The notes: generated from the sequence alone by a model not told the origin. A DNA stretch of 64,000 bases from CAVXDY01 sp963760715 (GCA_963760715.1 CAVXDY010000004.1:372001-436000), one strand, 5' to 3'. Positions 16,730 through 24,989 are shown, counted from the stretch's first letter. Numbers and translations: made by a program.

Positions 16730-18349
16730 GTGTCCCGCTCCTCCGACGCGCGGGACGTCGTCCTCGACGTCGTGGCGATCGTCGGCGCCGCGGCCGAGCG
16801 GGGCGGCTCGCTCGACTCCACCCTGGAGGCCGTGCTCGAGCGGGTCACCGACGGCTTCGGCGCCCGCCTCGCGGCCGTCTACGTGTCGGCGGCCGACGGG
16901 GGGCTGGCGCTCCGCGCGGTCCGGCCCGCCTCCGCGCCGCCCGCCGAGGCGCTGAGCCCGGAGCGCCAGCCGGCGCTCGTGGCCGCGCTCGAGGCCGGGC
17001 GGGACGCCGTGGCCGCGACCCTCCCGGGAGCACCGCGCGAGCTGGCCATCAGCGGCCTGGACGGCGGCGTGGTGGTGCCCGCGCGCGCCGGCAGCGTGAC
17101 GGTCGGGGCCCTGGCGCTGGTGCTGCCCGGCGGCCGGGCGATGAGCGACGACGAGCGCGTCAGCGCCCGGGCGATCGCCCAGATCCTGGCACTAGAGTTG
17201 CGAACTAGTCAGCTTTTCGCCGGTATGCAGGACCGCGCGCGCGAGCTGGATCGTCAGGTGCGGCAGCTCGCGGCCCTGACCGAGGTGGCGCGGGGGGTGG
17301 CCCGTTCACTGGACGAGGGCGACGCCCACCGCACGATCGTGTCGCAGGCCCGCCGGCTGGTGCGGTCCGACACCGCCGTCCTCGTCCTGCGCGACGTCGA
17401 GAACACCGTCGCGATGGCCGCCCACGACGGCGTGGACGGCGAGCTGCTCGCGGCCGCCGAGCGGCTGGCCGTGGCGGCCGCGGAGGGCGGCCCCCTCCGG
17501 CGGGCGCGGGAGGTCGCCGTGCCGGTGCCGGCGGCGGACGGGCGGGACCTGGCCATCGGCGCCATCGCGCTCGCGCGCGCGTCCGACGACCCCTTCGACG
17601 CGGACGACGTGGAGCGGCTGGGCGGGCTGGCCGATCAGGCGGCGGTGGCGCTGGCCAACTCGCGCCTGCTGGCCGACCTGCGGCGCGAGCAGGGCGAGCG
17701 GCGGGCGCTCGCCGCTGCCCTGGTGCTGGCACAGGAGGAGGAGCGGAGGCGGGTGGCCGAGGACCTTCACGACGGCCCCGTCCAGGAGCTCACCGGGCTC
17801 GGCCTGATGCTCGACGCGCTGGCGCGGGAGCTGGGCGCCGACGCCCCCGCGGCGGCGGTCGATGTGAGCCGCGCCGCCGCGTCCGCGCGCGAGTCGGTGC
17901 GGGCCCTGCGGCACGCCATCTTCGACCTGCACCCGATGGCGCTCGAGGAGCTGGGCTTCACGGCGGCCACGCGCGCGCTCGTGCAGCGGCTGGAGTGGCG
18001 GGGGGTGGAGGTCTCCCTGGACCTCGCCGCGGCCGACGTCCTCTCGGAGACCCAGCGCACCGTGGCCTTCCGCATCGTGCAGGAGGCCGTCGCCAACATC
18101 GTCCGTCACGCCGAGCCGTCCACGGTCACCATCGCGGCGCGCGGGGAGGCCGGGCACCTCGTCCTCGAGGTGATCGACGACGGGCACGGCTTCGATCCGG
18201 AGCACGACATCCGCCGCATCGACGACGGCCACCTCGGGCTGGCGGCGGTGCAGGAGCGGGCGGCCCTGATCGGCGGGCAGGTGAGCATCGACTCGGTGGA
18301 GGGACGCGGAACGACCCTTCGCCTCGTCCTCCCGGCCCCGTCGCCGTGA
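16730..18349 (+). CDS. Cytosolic GAF-domain sensor histidine kinase (NarX/DesK class)
   Basis: This 539-residue kinase starts at GTG 16730. Two GAF-like domains (about 20-160 and 175-315) precede a HisKA_3 dimerisation domain with the phospho-acceptor His347 in AEDLHDGPVQEL. The ATPase domain has the N-box EAVANIVRHAEP, the G1 box DDGHGFDPE and the G2 region DDGHLGLAAVQERAALIGG. No membrane segment or signal peptide is visible, so the signal is probably cytoplasmic (small ligand, redox or gas). Its partner is the response regulator encoded just upstream. Confidence 0.9.
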   Translation: MSRSSDARDVVLDVVAIVGAAAERGGSLDSTLEAVLERVTDGFGARLAAVYVSAADGGLALRAVRPASAPPAEALSPERQPALVAALEAGRDAVAATLPGAPRELAISGLDGGVVVPARAGSVTVGALALVLPGGRAMSDDERVSARAIAQILALELRTSQLFAGMQDRARELDRQVRQLAALTEVARGVARSLDEGDAHRTIVSQARRLVRSDTAVLVLRDVENTVAMAAHDGVDGELLAAAERLAVAAAEGGPLRRAREVAVPVPAADGRDLAIGAIALARASDDPFDADDVERLGGLADQAAVALANSRLLADLRREQGERRALAAALVLAQEEERRRVAEDLHDGPVQELTGLGLMLDALARELGADAPAAAVDVSRAAASARESVRALRHAIFDLHPMALEELGFTAATRALVQRLEWRGVEVSLDLAAADVLSETQRTVAFRIVQEAVANIVRHAEPSTVTIAARGEAGHLVLEVIDDGHGFDPEHDIRRIDDGHLGLAAVQERAALIGGQVSIDSVEGRGTTLRLVLPAPSP

Positions 18350-18364
18350 GGGGAGCCGCGCTCC

Positions 18365-19712
18365 TCACCGTCCTGCTCGAGGTGTGGCAGGGGTCCTGAG
18401 AACCGCGCCGCGCTGGACGGATCCGGCCGTGCTGTGCGCGCTCGGGACGAGGAGGGCCGAGACCGCCACGCGCCGGTGGACCCTCAGCTGGCGCCGGCCC
18501 GCCGGTCGCAGCGGGAAGACCGCCTCGACACGCCGCCCGGGCGCGACCCTCAGACGGCGCACCTGGGCGTGCAGATCGGATGGCGCCGGCGGGCCGAGTC
18601 GCAGGCTCAGCGTCCCGCGGCATTCCCGCGCCGCGCCGGACGGGCAACGCACCAGGACGCCGACCGAGCGCGTGCCGCGAAGGCGGATGGTCAGGATGAC
18701 GCCGGTCGGCGGGAACTCGGCGGCGATGCCCGAGGGGGTGATGCGCCCGATGCGGCTGCCGTCGGACTCGGTGAACCACAGGTTGCCGTCCGGGCCCGCG
18801 GTGATGCCGTTGGGGGCGCTCCCCGAGCTGATCCCCGCCGAGAACTCGGTCACGACCCCGCTGGGCGTGATCCGCCCGATGCGGTTTCCCGCCAGGCCCG
18901 CCCGATTGAGCTCCGTGAACCAGAGGTTGCCGTCGGGGCCGGCGGTGATGCCGGCGGGGAAGCTGCCGGCGCTGATGCCGGCCGAGAACTCGCTCACGAC
19001 CCCCGCCGGGGTGATCCGGCCGATCCGGTCCCGCAGCTCCGTGAACCAGAGGTTGCCGTCGGGCCCGGCGGTGATGCCGGTGGGGCTGCTCCTGCCGACC
19101 GGGAACTCGGTGACCGTCCCGGCCGGGGTGATGCGCCCGATGCGGTCGCTCCCGGTCGTGCCGGCCGACTCGGCGAACCACAGGTTGCCGTCGGGGCCGG
19201 CGGTGATCGGACCGGAGATGTTGCCGGTGATGCCGGCCGAGAACTCGCTCACGACCCCCGCGGGGGTGATGCGCCCGATCCGGTTGGCACCGTACTCGGT
19301 GAACCACAGGCTGCCGTCCGGGCCGGCGGTGATCCCGGAAGGGGTGCCCCTGGCGCTGATGCCGTCGGAGAACCGAGTGATGACGCCGGTCGGGGTGATG
19401 CGCCCGATCCGGTTCGCGGAGGAATCCGTGAACCAGAGGTTGCCGTCGGGCCCGGCGGCGATGCCGCCCGGGCCATACGCCCTCGCGGGGACCGACCGGG
19501 AACTCGGTCACCGCGCCCCGCGGAGTGATCCGGCCGATCCGGTTCCCGATGTGCTCGGTGAACCAGAGGTTGCCGTCGGCTCCGGGGGCGATCGCCCCGG
19601 GGTAGCTTCCGCCGGTCATCGCCGGGAGGGGCCGGGGGGCCGCGGCGCCGGAGACGCCGCCTGCGAGGGCCACCCCGACCGCGGCGATGAGGGCGATGAG
19701 GGCGCGATCCAT
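18365..19712 (-). CDS. Secreted seven-bladed Vgb-like propeller protein, interrupted by a 1-base frameshift
   Basis: The protein has an N-terminal signal peptide (MDRALIALIAAVGVALAGG) and then seven near-identical blades of the form ITAGPDGNLWFTE-x-NRIGRITPxGVVxEFxxG, as in virginiamycin B lyase-like/SMP-30-type propellers. The frame shifts in the C4 run (minus strand) at 19488-19491; removing one base gives VGPARAYGPGGIAAGPDG and a product of about 448 residues. The C-terminal 100 residues form an Arg-rich, beta-like domain of unknown kind. True Vgb opens streptogramin B, but secreted actinobacterial repeats like this usually have no known substrate, so I do not assign antibiotic resistance. 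It is convergent with the kinase gene. Confidence 0.75.
18750..19625 (-). repeat. Coding direct repeats of the propeller protein
   Basis: About seven copies of a unit of roughly 120-130 bases encode the propeller blades. The core segment for AGPDGNLWFTE is almost identical between copies. Such repeats favour recombination and assembly error. They are protein-coding and not a CRISPR array. Confidence 0.75.
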
Positions 19713-19752
19713 CGAGAAGCCTCCGTCCGGAAGAGGGGCCGTGATGCATCCT

Positions 19753-19772
19753 GCCGGCGCGGGAGCGCCGGC
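19753..19772. terminator. GC-rich hairpin between propeller gene and parB
   Basis: GCCGGCGC at 19753-19760 and GCGCCGGC at 19765-19772 form an 8-bp stem with loop GGGA. There is no T tract. It resembles the hairpin at 19821-19840 and may be a transcription end or a short palindromic repeat. Confidence 0.35.
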
Positions 19773-19820
19773 CGCGTCGTGGCATCCCCGGCTCGCGGCT
19801 GCGGGGATCTACGCGGCTGC

Positions 19821-19840
19821 GCCGGCGCCGAGGCGCCGGC
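19821..19840 (-). terminator. Hairpin directly after parB
   Basis: GCCGGCGCC and GGCGCCGGC form a 9-bp stem around two bases, starting immediately after the parB stop codon. No T tract follows. This is a likely end or stabiliser of the rpmH-to-parB minus-strand transcript. Confidence 0.45.
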
Positions 19841-20716
19841 CTACGCCGACTCCAGCCGCTCCAGCGCCGCCTCGAGGGCATCCTCGTCGGCGAAGCGCAG
19901 CTCCACCACGACCTCGCCGGCGCCGGTCGAGCGCACGCGGACGGGGGTGTCGAAGGCCACGCCGAAGCCCTCCAGGGCCGCATCCTCCAGGGCGGTGGGC
20001 TCCGGCCGCGGGCGGCGGCGCGGGCGGTCGGCCGCCTCGCTGCGGGCGAGGTCCTCGGTGGCGCGGACCGTCAGGCCCCCGGACGCGGCCCGCTCGGCGA
20101 CCCGCAGGCGCCGCGCCGGGCCATCGGCCATCAGCACCGCCCGCCCATGACCCTCGGTGAGGTCGCCGCGGGAGATCATCTCCTGCACCGCCTCGGGCAG
20201 CTCCAGCAGGCGCACCAGGTTCGAGATCGCCGGGCGGCTGCGGCCCAGGCGCCCGGCCAGCTCGGCGTGGCTCTGGCCGAAGTCCTCGATCAGGCAGGCG
20301 CAGGCCTGCGCGGTCTCGATGGGGGTCAGGTCCTCCCGCACCAGGTTCTCCGCCAGCGCCAGCTCGAGCCGCTCGTGGCCGGCGACGGGGCGCACCACCG
20401 CCGGCACGCGGGCGAGGCCGGCGAGGCGCGCCGCCCGCCAGCGGCGCTCCCCCGCGATGAGCTGATGGACGCCCCCGGCGCCGGGCGGGCCCACCACGAG
20501 CGGCTGGAGGACTCCGCTGGAGCGGATCGAGGCCGCGAGCGCCTCCAGCGCGTCGGGGTCGATCCGCGCCCGCGGCTGATCGGGGTTGGGCTCGACCAGG
20601 TCGAGCGGCAGCTCGGCGTAGCCGGCGGTGACCCCGGCGCCCTCGCCCTCGCCGGCGCCGAGCAGCGCGGCGAGCCCCCGGCCCAGCCCACGGCGGTCGC
20701 GGGCGGTCTCAGCCAC
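19841..20716 (-). CDS. parB: Chromosome-partitioning protein ParB
   Basis: This 291-residue protein binds parS and nucleates the partition complex at the origin; the family uses CTP to clamp DNA. It shows the opening RRGLGRGLAALLG, the N-terminal box 1 (VEPNPDQPRARID), IAGERRWRAARLAGL (C-motif region), ENLVREDLTPIETAQA, the HTH at QSHAELAGRLGRSRPAISNLVRLLELP, and a C-terminal dimerisation end. The start is GTG 20716, overlapping the parA stop. A cognate parS lies about 1.5 kb upstream inside rsmG. Confidence 0.95.
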   Translation of the reverse strand: MAETARDRRGLGRGLAALLGAGEGEGAGVTAGYAELPLDLVEPNPDQPRARIDPDALEALAASIRSSGVLQPLVVGPPGAGGVHQLIAGERRWRAARLAGLARVPAVVRPVAGHERLELALAENLVREDLTPIETAQACACLIEDFGQSHAELAGRLGRSRPAISNLVRLLELPEAVQEMISRGDLTEGHGRAVLMADGPARRLRVAERAASGGLTVRATEDLARSEAADRPRRRPRPEPTALEDAALEGFGVAFDTPVRVRSTGAGEVVVELRFADEDALEAALERLESA

Positions 20717-21461
20717 GCGCGGCCACCTCCTTCGCGGCCTCGAAGTACGCGTCCGCGCCGGCGCAGTGCGGGTCGTAGCGGATCACCGGCTCACCATACG
20801 ACGGCGCCTCGGCGAGGCGCACGTTGCGTGGGACCACCGTGTGGAACGCGAGCTCCGGAAAGTGCTTGCGGACCTCGCCGATGACGTCCCCGCTCACGCG
20901 GGTGCGCACGTCGTGCATCGTCATCAGCATCCCCGTGACCCGCAATCCGGGGTTGATGTGCTGCTGCACCGCGGCGACCGTCTCCATCAGCCGCGAGAGC
21001 CCCTCGAGGGCGTAGTACTCGCACTGGACCGGGACGATCAGCCGGTCGGCGGCGGCGAGGGCGTTGATCGTGATCAGGTCGAGCGACGGCGGGCAGTCCA
21101 GGAAGACGTAGCCGTACCGCGCCCGCGCGGGCGCCAGCGCCGTGGCGAGGAGCCGCTCGCGCCCCGCGCGGCCGGGCAGCTCCACCGCCGCGCGGGCGAG
21201 GTCCGGGGACGAGGGCACCAGGTCGAGGTTGGTGACCGCCGTCGGCACGACGGCGTCCTCCACCGGCAGGCCGTCGAGCAGGACCTCGGCCGTCGTGGGA
21301 CGCCCCTTCCCGCTGATGCCGAGCCCGCCCGTGGCGTTGGCCTGCGGGTCCACGTCGACCAGCAGCACCCGCGCGCCGGCCTCGGCGAGGCACGCGGCCA
21401 GGTTGACCGCGGTGGTGGTCTTGCCCACGCCGCCCTTCTGGTTCGCGACGGCGTAGATCAT
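20709..21461 (-). CDS. parA: Chromosome-partitioning ATPase ParA
   Basis: This 250-residue ParA/Soj ATPase has the deviant Walker A KGGVGKTT near the N-terminus, LLVDVDPQANAT, Walker B-like YVFLDCPPSLD, and VPVQCEYYALEGLSRL. ATG 21461 is chosen because MIYAVANQKGGVGK matches the normal ParA N-terminus; the frame stays open further upstream but encodes rsmG in another frame. It drives origin movement together with ParB, encoded downstream with overlapping stop and start. It is 5 bases from rsmG. Confidence 0.95.
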   Translation of the reverse strand: MIYAVANQKGGVGKTTTAVNLAACLAEAGARVLLVDVDPQANATGGLGISGKGRPTTAEVLLDGLPVEDAVVPTAVTNLDLVPSSPDLARAAVELPGRAGRERLLATALAPARARYGYVFLDCPPSLDLITINALAAADRLIVPVQCEYYALEGLSRLMETVAAVQQHINPGLRVTGMLMTMHDVRTRVSGDVIGEVRKHFPELAFHTVVPRNVRLAEAPSYGEPVIRYDPHCAGADAYFEAAKEVAARG

Positions 21462-21465
21462 CCGC

Positions 21466-22215
21466 TCAGGCCCCGCCCAGCGGGCGGCGGGCGGCCCGCC
21501 CGGCGCGACGCGGGAACCGGCTCGGCGTGGGAGCCACCTTGCGGAAGAGCTGGAGGCGGCGGCGGGCGCCCGGGAACGGCGTGCTGCCGGCCGGCCGGCA
21601 CGGCTCGAGGCCGAGCTCGGCGGCGGCGCGCCGGGCGGCGGCCTCCACCTCCGGGTCCGACCGCTCGCCGCGCCACACCAGGACGGCCCCGCCCACCGAG
21701 ACCAGCGGAGCCGCCAGCTCCAGCGTGACCGGCAGCGCGCCCAGGGCGCGGGCGGTGGCGACCGGGTACGCCTCCCGCTCGGCCGACGCCAGGTGCTCGG
21801 AGCGATCGGCCACGACGCGGACATTAGGGAAGTCCTCGGCCGCCCGGCGGAGCCAGTCGGCCTTCCGCCGCTCGCTCTCGACCAGGGTCACGGCCATCTG
21901 CGGGCGGGCGGCGGCGAGCGCGAGGCCGGGGAACCCGCCCCCGCTTCCGAGGTCCACGCAGGCGCTCGCGCCGGCCAGCTCCGGCACCGCGAGACCCGCG
22001 AGGCTGTCGGCCAGATGGCGGTCGATGCCCTCGTCGAGCATCTCGATGGACGTGAGGTTCTGGGGCTCGAGCGCGATGCGGTCGAGCAGGGCCACGAGGG
22101 CCCCGGCGACCTCCGGGGTGACCGCGACCCCCATGCCCGCGGCCCGCTCCACGAGACGCGTGGCGGGCGGGGATGTTTCACGTGAAACCGATGGAGCGGG
22201 GCTCGGCACGCCCAC
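21466..22215 (-). CDS. rsmG: 16S rRNA (guanine527-N7)-methyltransferase RsmG
   Basis: This 249-residue SAM-dependent enzyme methylates G527 of 16S rRNA. Landmarks are NLTSIEMLDEGIDRHLADSLAGL, the SAM loop DLGSGGGFPGLALAAARPQ and VTLVESERRKADWL. The start is taken as GTG 22215, but later starts are possible. Its N-terminal codons for VSRET contain a parS palindrome (22175-22188), so the 5' end is doing two jobs. It sits between jag and parA as in many bacteria. Confidence 0.93.
   Translation of the reverse strand: MGVPSPAPSVSRETSPPATRLVERAAGMGVAVTPEVAGALVALLDRIALEPQNLTSIEMLDEGIDRHLADSLAGLAVPELAGASACVDLGSGGGFPGLALAAARPQMAVTLVESERRKADWLRRAAEDFPNVRVVADRSEHLASAEREAYPVATARALGALPVTLELAAPLVSVGGAVLVWRGERSDPEVEAAARRAAAELGLEPCRPAGSTPFPGARRRLQLFRKVAPTPSRFPRRAGRAARRPLGGA
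22174..22189. promoter_or_regulatory. parS: parS centromere site
   Basis: The sequence TGTTTCACGTGAAACC differs from the widely conserved bacterial parS consensus only at the last base. Its 14-base core GTTTCACGTGAAAC (22175-22188) is a perfect palindrome. It lies within the rsmG coding region, next to parA-parB and about 2.6 kb from the predicted origin. Confidence 0.93.
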
Positions 22216-22225
22216 GTCCCGGTCG

Positions 22226-22717
22226 CTACTCGGCGGGCTCGACGATGATCCGGCGGCGGGGCTCGTCGCCCTCGCTGCGGGTGACGACCTCCGTCCGGTC
22301 CTTCAGCGCCATGTGCACGATGCGCCGGTCGTGGGGCGTCATCGGGTCGAGCTCGATCTCCTCACCGAACTCCACCGCCTCCTTCGCGGCCCGGTCGGCC
22401 AGGTCCTCGAGGGCGGCCGCGCGCCGCGCCCGGTAGCCGTCGGCGTCGAGCGACACCCGGCGGCGGGACCCGCCCTCGGCGCGGCTCGCGATCTGCGAGA
22501 GCAGGTACTGCAGCGCGTCGATGGTCTCCCCGCCCTTGCCGACGAGCCCGGCGGTGCCCTCGCCCTCCACGCGCGCCAGGAGGTCGCTCTCGTCCTCGCC
22601 CTGCTCCACGACCACGGTCGCGTCGAGCCCCATGCCCCGAACGACGGCGTCGAGCGCGCGCGCGAGGGCATCGGCGCCCGCGCCGGGAGCGGGGGTGTCG
22701 TCGCCGGGCTCGATCAT
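22226..22717 (-). CDS. jag: RNA-binding protein Jag/KhpB (KH and R3H domains)
   Basis: This 163-residue protein has a KH-type domain with LVGKGGETIDALQYLLSQIASR and an R3H domain with PMTPHDRRIVHMALKDR near the end. The short N-terminal Jag-N domain typical of firmicutes is absent. KhpB-type proteins bind RNA and affect cell shape and division. The start is ATG 22717, overlapping the yidC stop as ATGA, which fits translational coupling with yidC. Confidence 0.9.
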   Translation of the reverse strand: MIEPGDDTPAPGAGADALARALDAVVRGMGLDATVVVEQGEDESDLLARVEGEGTAGLVGKGGETIDALQYLLSQIASRAEGGSRRRVSLDADGYRARRAAALEDLADRAAKEAVEFGEEIELDPMTPHDRRIVHMALKDRTEVVTRSEGDEPRRRIIVEPAE

Positions 22718-23926
22718 TTCCTCTTCTTCTTCTTCTTGGAGCGCGTGGCGCTCGCGGGCCGGGCCGGACGCGTGGGGCCCTTCGGCGGCGGGCGGCGGCG
22801 CGTGGTGCCCGTCGCGGACGCCTCCACCGGCGCGCGCTCCTCGGGCGCCTCCTGCGGCTCCGGCGCCTCGTCGGCCTCGGGGGCGTCCTGGGCCTCGGGG
22901 GCCTCCAGAGCCTCCGGGGCCTCGTCCGCCTCGGGTGCGTCGAGCGCCTCGGGAGCCGGGGCGGCCTCCTGCTCCGGGGACGCGACCTCGGAAACCTCGG
23001 GCTCCGCCCCGGCGGGCTCCTGCGCCCCGCCGTTGCTGCTCGCCTCCGCGGAGGTGTCGCCCGGTCGCCAGCGCCGCCGCTTGCGCGGCGTCGTCGGGGG
23101 CGCGGGGGCGGCCTCCTCCGCGACGGGCGCCTCCTCCTGCTCCTCCGGCGCGCCGTCGTCCGAGGCGCCGTCCGTCAGGGCGGCCGCGCCCGCGGTCTCC
23201 TTCGGCGCCGTGCGCGAGCCCTTCTTGGCCGCCGCCGACACATCCTTGGGATCGGCGAGGTGCAGGCCGATGCGATGTCGCATCACCAGCTGCTGTCCGG
23301 CGGTCCAGAGGTTGGTCGTCATCCAGTAGATGACCAGGCCCGCGGGGACCGGGAACTGGAAGACGAACAGCACCACCACCAGCGGGAGGAACCGCATCAA
23401 CCGCCGCTGGGAGACGGGCATGTTGGGCATGGCCGAGAGCTCGGTCGAACAGCAGCTGGGACAGGGCGTAGATCGCCACGATCACGAACGCGCCCCAGCC
23501 GATGTCCGTGAGCTTCTCGCGCACGTCGGGGACGGCCCACATGAACGAGACCGCGCCGCTGTTGACCGACGCGTCCTTCGCGAACGACTTCAGCACGTAG
23601 TACAGCGCGATGAAGACCGGGAGCTGGGCCACGAGGGGCAGGCAGGAGGAGAAGGGGTTGATCTCCTCCTCCTTGTAGAACTTCATCAGCTCCTCGTTGA
23701 GCTTGGTGCGGTTCCCCTTGTACTTGGCCTGCAGCTCCTTCAGCTGCGGCGCGACCGCCTGCATCCGCCGCATCGACGCGTACTGCTTGATGACCAGGGG
23801 CACGAGGCAGACCCGCACGATGATCGTGAGGACGACGATCGACCAGCCGTACGTGAGGTTGATGTTCTCGTGGAGGAAATCGAGGAGCGAGCGAAGCGGG
23901 CCCTCGAGGAGATCGAGTGGATTCAC
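22714..23926 (-). CDS. yidC: Membrane protein insertase YidC, interrupted by a 1-base frameshift
   Basis: The N-terminal part (GTG 23926) reads LDFLHENINLTYGWSIVVLTIIVRVCLVP in several segments, then KYKGNRTKLNEELMKFYKEEEINPFSSCLPLVAQLPVFIALYY, which is diagnostic of YidC/Oxa1. At about 23443-23444 one base too many breaks the frame. Removing it joins SQLLF to LSAMPNMPVSQRRLMRFLPLV and gives about 403 residues, an intact insertase core. The C-terminal 180 residues are unusual: a long Ala-Pro-Glu repeat region and a basic tail KKKKKRK, the latter a likely ribosome-binding tail. As yidC is essential, I read the shift as a sequencing error. Confidence 0.85.
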
Positions 23927-24153
23927 GCCCGGAAGACCCTCTGATCGCGCGGATAGTCCACGCCGCCGTGGCTCCACGGGTTGCAGCGCAGCAGGCGCCA
24001 GGCGGCGAGCACCGTCCCCTTCAGGGCCCCGAACTCACGGATGGCGTCGATCGCGTAGGCCGAGCAGGTGGGGTGGTACTTGCAGCGCTGCCCCAGCATC
24101 GGCGAGATCCCCCGCTGGTACGCGCGGATGGGAGCGGTCAGGATCGTCTTCAC
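23923..24153 (-). CDS. yidD: Membrane protein insertion efficiency factor YidD
   Basis: This 76-residue protein matches YidD throughout: PIRAYQRGISPMLGQRCKYHPTCSAYAIDAI with the conserved cysteines, and WRLLRCNPWSHGGVDYP near the end. It assists YidC-dependent insertion at the membrane. Its stop overlaps the yidC start and its start overlaps the rnpA stop, so the three genes are translationally coupled. Confidence 0.94.
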   Translation of the reverse strand: MKTILTAPIRAYQRGISPMLGQRCKYHPTCSAYAIDAIREFGALKGTVLAAWRLLRCNPWSHGGVDYPRDQRVFRA

Positions 24154-24575
24154 GCGGGCGTCCCCGCATCCGCCGTCCCGGCGGCGCGCCCCAGCAGCTC
24201 GGCCAGGCGCTCCCCGAGGGCGGCGGAGCCGCGCTCCTCGAGGTACTGCGCCGCCCCGGGCCGCGCGATCACCACCACGTCAACGCCGGGCGGCAGGCCG
24301 GCCGCCAGCGGCGCGAACTGCTCCCGCAGGACGCGCTTGACCCGGTTGCGCTCCACGGCGTCCCCCACCTTCCGGGAGACCGAGAGCCCGAGCCGCGGCG
24401 GGGAGCCGGCCGGTCGGTCGTCGCGCGCGAAGACGTAGGCCACCAGGTGCCGCCCGGTGGCCGAGCGACCACGCCGGTAGACGGCGTCGAAATCGCCCGA
24501 GCGGGTGATCCGCGCCCGGCGTCGTGGTGCGGCCCCGGGGGCCGTCGCAGGGGCCTCAGGCGGAGAGTCGCGCAC
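24150..24575 (-). CDS. rnpA: Ribonuclease P protein component
   Basis: This protein of 141 residues or fewer binds the RNase P RNA and helps mature tRNA 5' ends. It shows the family opening ITRSGDFDAVYRRGRS, LGLSVSRKVGDAVERNRVKR (the RNR signature) and VVIARPGA. The listed start, GTG 24575, overlaps the rpmH stop by 20 bases and adds a Pro/Ala-rich N-terminus; no nearer start is obvious. Position rpmH-rnpA-yidD is the standard origin-proximal order. Confidence 0.92.
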   Translation of the reverse strand: MRDSPPEAPATAPGAAPRRRARITRSGDFDAVYRRGRSATGRHLVAYVFARDDRPAGSPPRLGLSVSRKVGDAVERNRVKRVLREQFAPLAAGLPPGVDVVVIARPGAAQYLEERGSAALGERLAELLGRAAGTADAGTPA

Positions 24576-24690
24576 GGCCCTTCGCCCGGCGGCGCTTCAA
24601 CACCGCCCGGCCGGCGCGCGTGCTCATGCGCACCCGGAATCCGTGGGTCTTCTTCCGCTTGCGCTTGTTGGGCTGATAGGTCCGCTTCAC
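24556..24690 (-). CDS. rpmH: 50S ribosomal protein L34
   Basis: This 44-residue ribosomal protein is almost entirely basic: VKRTYQPNKRKRKKTHGF, RMSTRAGRAVLKRRR and KGRARLSA match L34. The start is GTG 24690 with AGGAGT about 9 bases upstream. It is the first gene of the minus-strand run rpmH-rnpA-yidD-yidC-jag-rsmG-parA-parB, which reads away from the origin. Confidence 0.95.
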   Translation of the reverse strand: MKRTYQPNKRKRKKTHGFRVRMSTRAGRAVLKRRRAKGRARLSA

Positions 24691-24767
24691 GCGCGCAGCA
24701 CTCCTGGTCGGCGGTCGGTCGTGGGCTCCGCTGTCCGCGCAGGGGCAACCCGGCCACGGAGTCGGGC

Positions 24768-24773
24768 AGCATA
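24768..24773 (-). promoter_or_regulatory. Possible -10 box (TATGCT) of the rpmH operon
   Basis: TATGCT on the minus strand lies about 78 bases before the rpmH start, in one of the few AT-richer spots of this gap. No good -35 match was found. Confidence 0.35.
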
Positions 24774-24808
24774 GCAAAGGGCCCTCCCCCCGCCCGGGAG
24801 GCGGCCCG

Positions 24809-24840
24809 TCCTCCACAGGTGTGGACAGGGGTGTGGAGAA
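24809..24840. promoter_or_regulatory. Cluster of three DnaA-box-like sites
   Basis: TCCTCCACA (24809-24817, + strand), TGTGGACAG (24820-24828, reverse complement CTGTCCACA) and TGTGGAGAA (24832-24840, reverse complement TTCTCCACA) lie 2-3 bases apart. The last two differ from TTGTCCACA or TTATCCACA at one base and the first at two. Confidence 0.6.
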
Positions 24841-24935
24841 CCTGCGCATCCCGCATGGTGGCTGGGATTCCGCCGGCCGCCCCGATGGCGTCCCGGCGAC
24901 GCGCCGCGCGATTTCGCCGCTCAGTCGTGCGTTTG

Positions 24936-24944
24936 TTTTCCACA
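24936..24944 (+). promoter_or_regulatory. DnaA-box-like site
   Basis: TTTTCCACA differs from TTATCCACA at one base. It lies about 100 bases from the triple cluster, on the dnaA side. Confidence 0.5.
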
Positions 24945-24983
24945 GGCTCGCCGAGGGCCTTCCGCCGCGCCTCACCCGCGGGT

Positions 24984-24989
24984 TAGAGT
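24984..24989 (+). promoter_or_regulatory. Possible -10 box (TAGAGT) of the GHKL-ATPase gene
   Basis: TAGAGT lies 19 bases before ATG 25009. The expected transcript would have a leader of only about 10-13 bases, close to leaderless. The -35 region is unclear. Confidence 0.4.

Noticed and set aside
18750..19625. Regularly spaced repeats considered as a CRISPR array
   Set aside because: The repeats are about 125 bases, continuous, in frame, and encode propeller blades.
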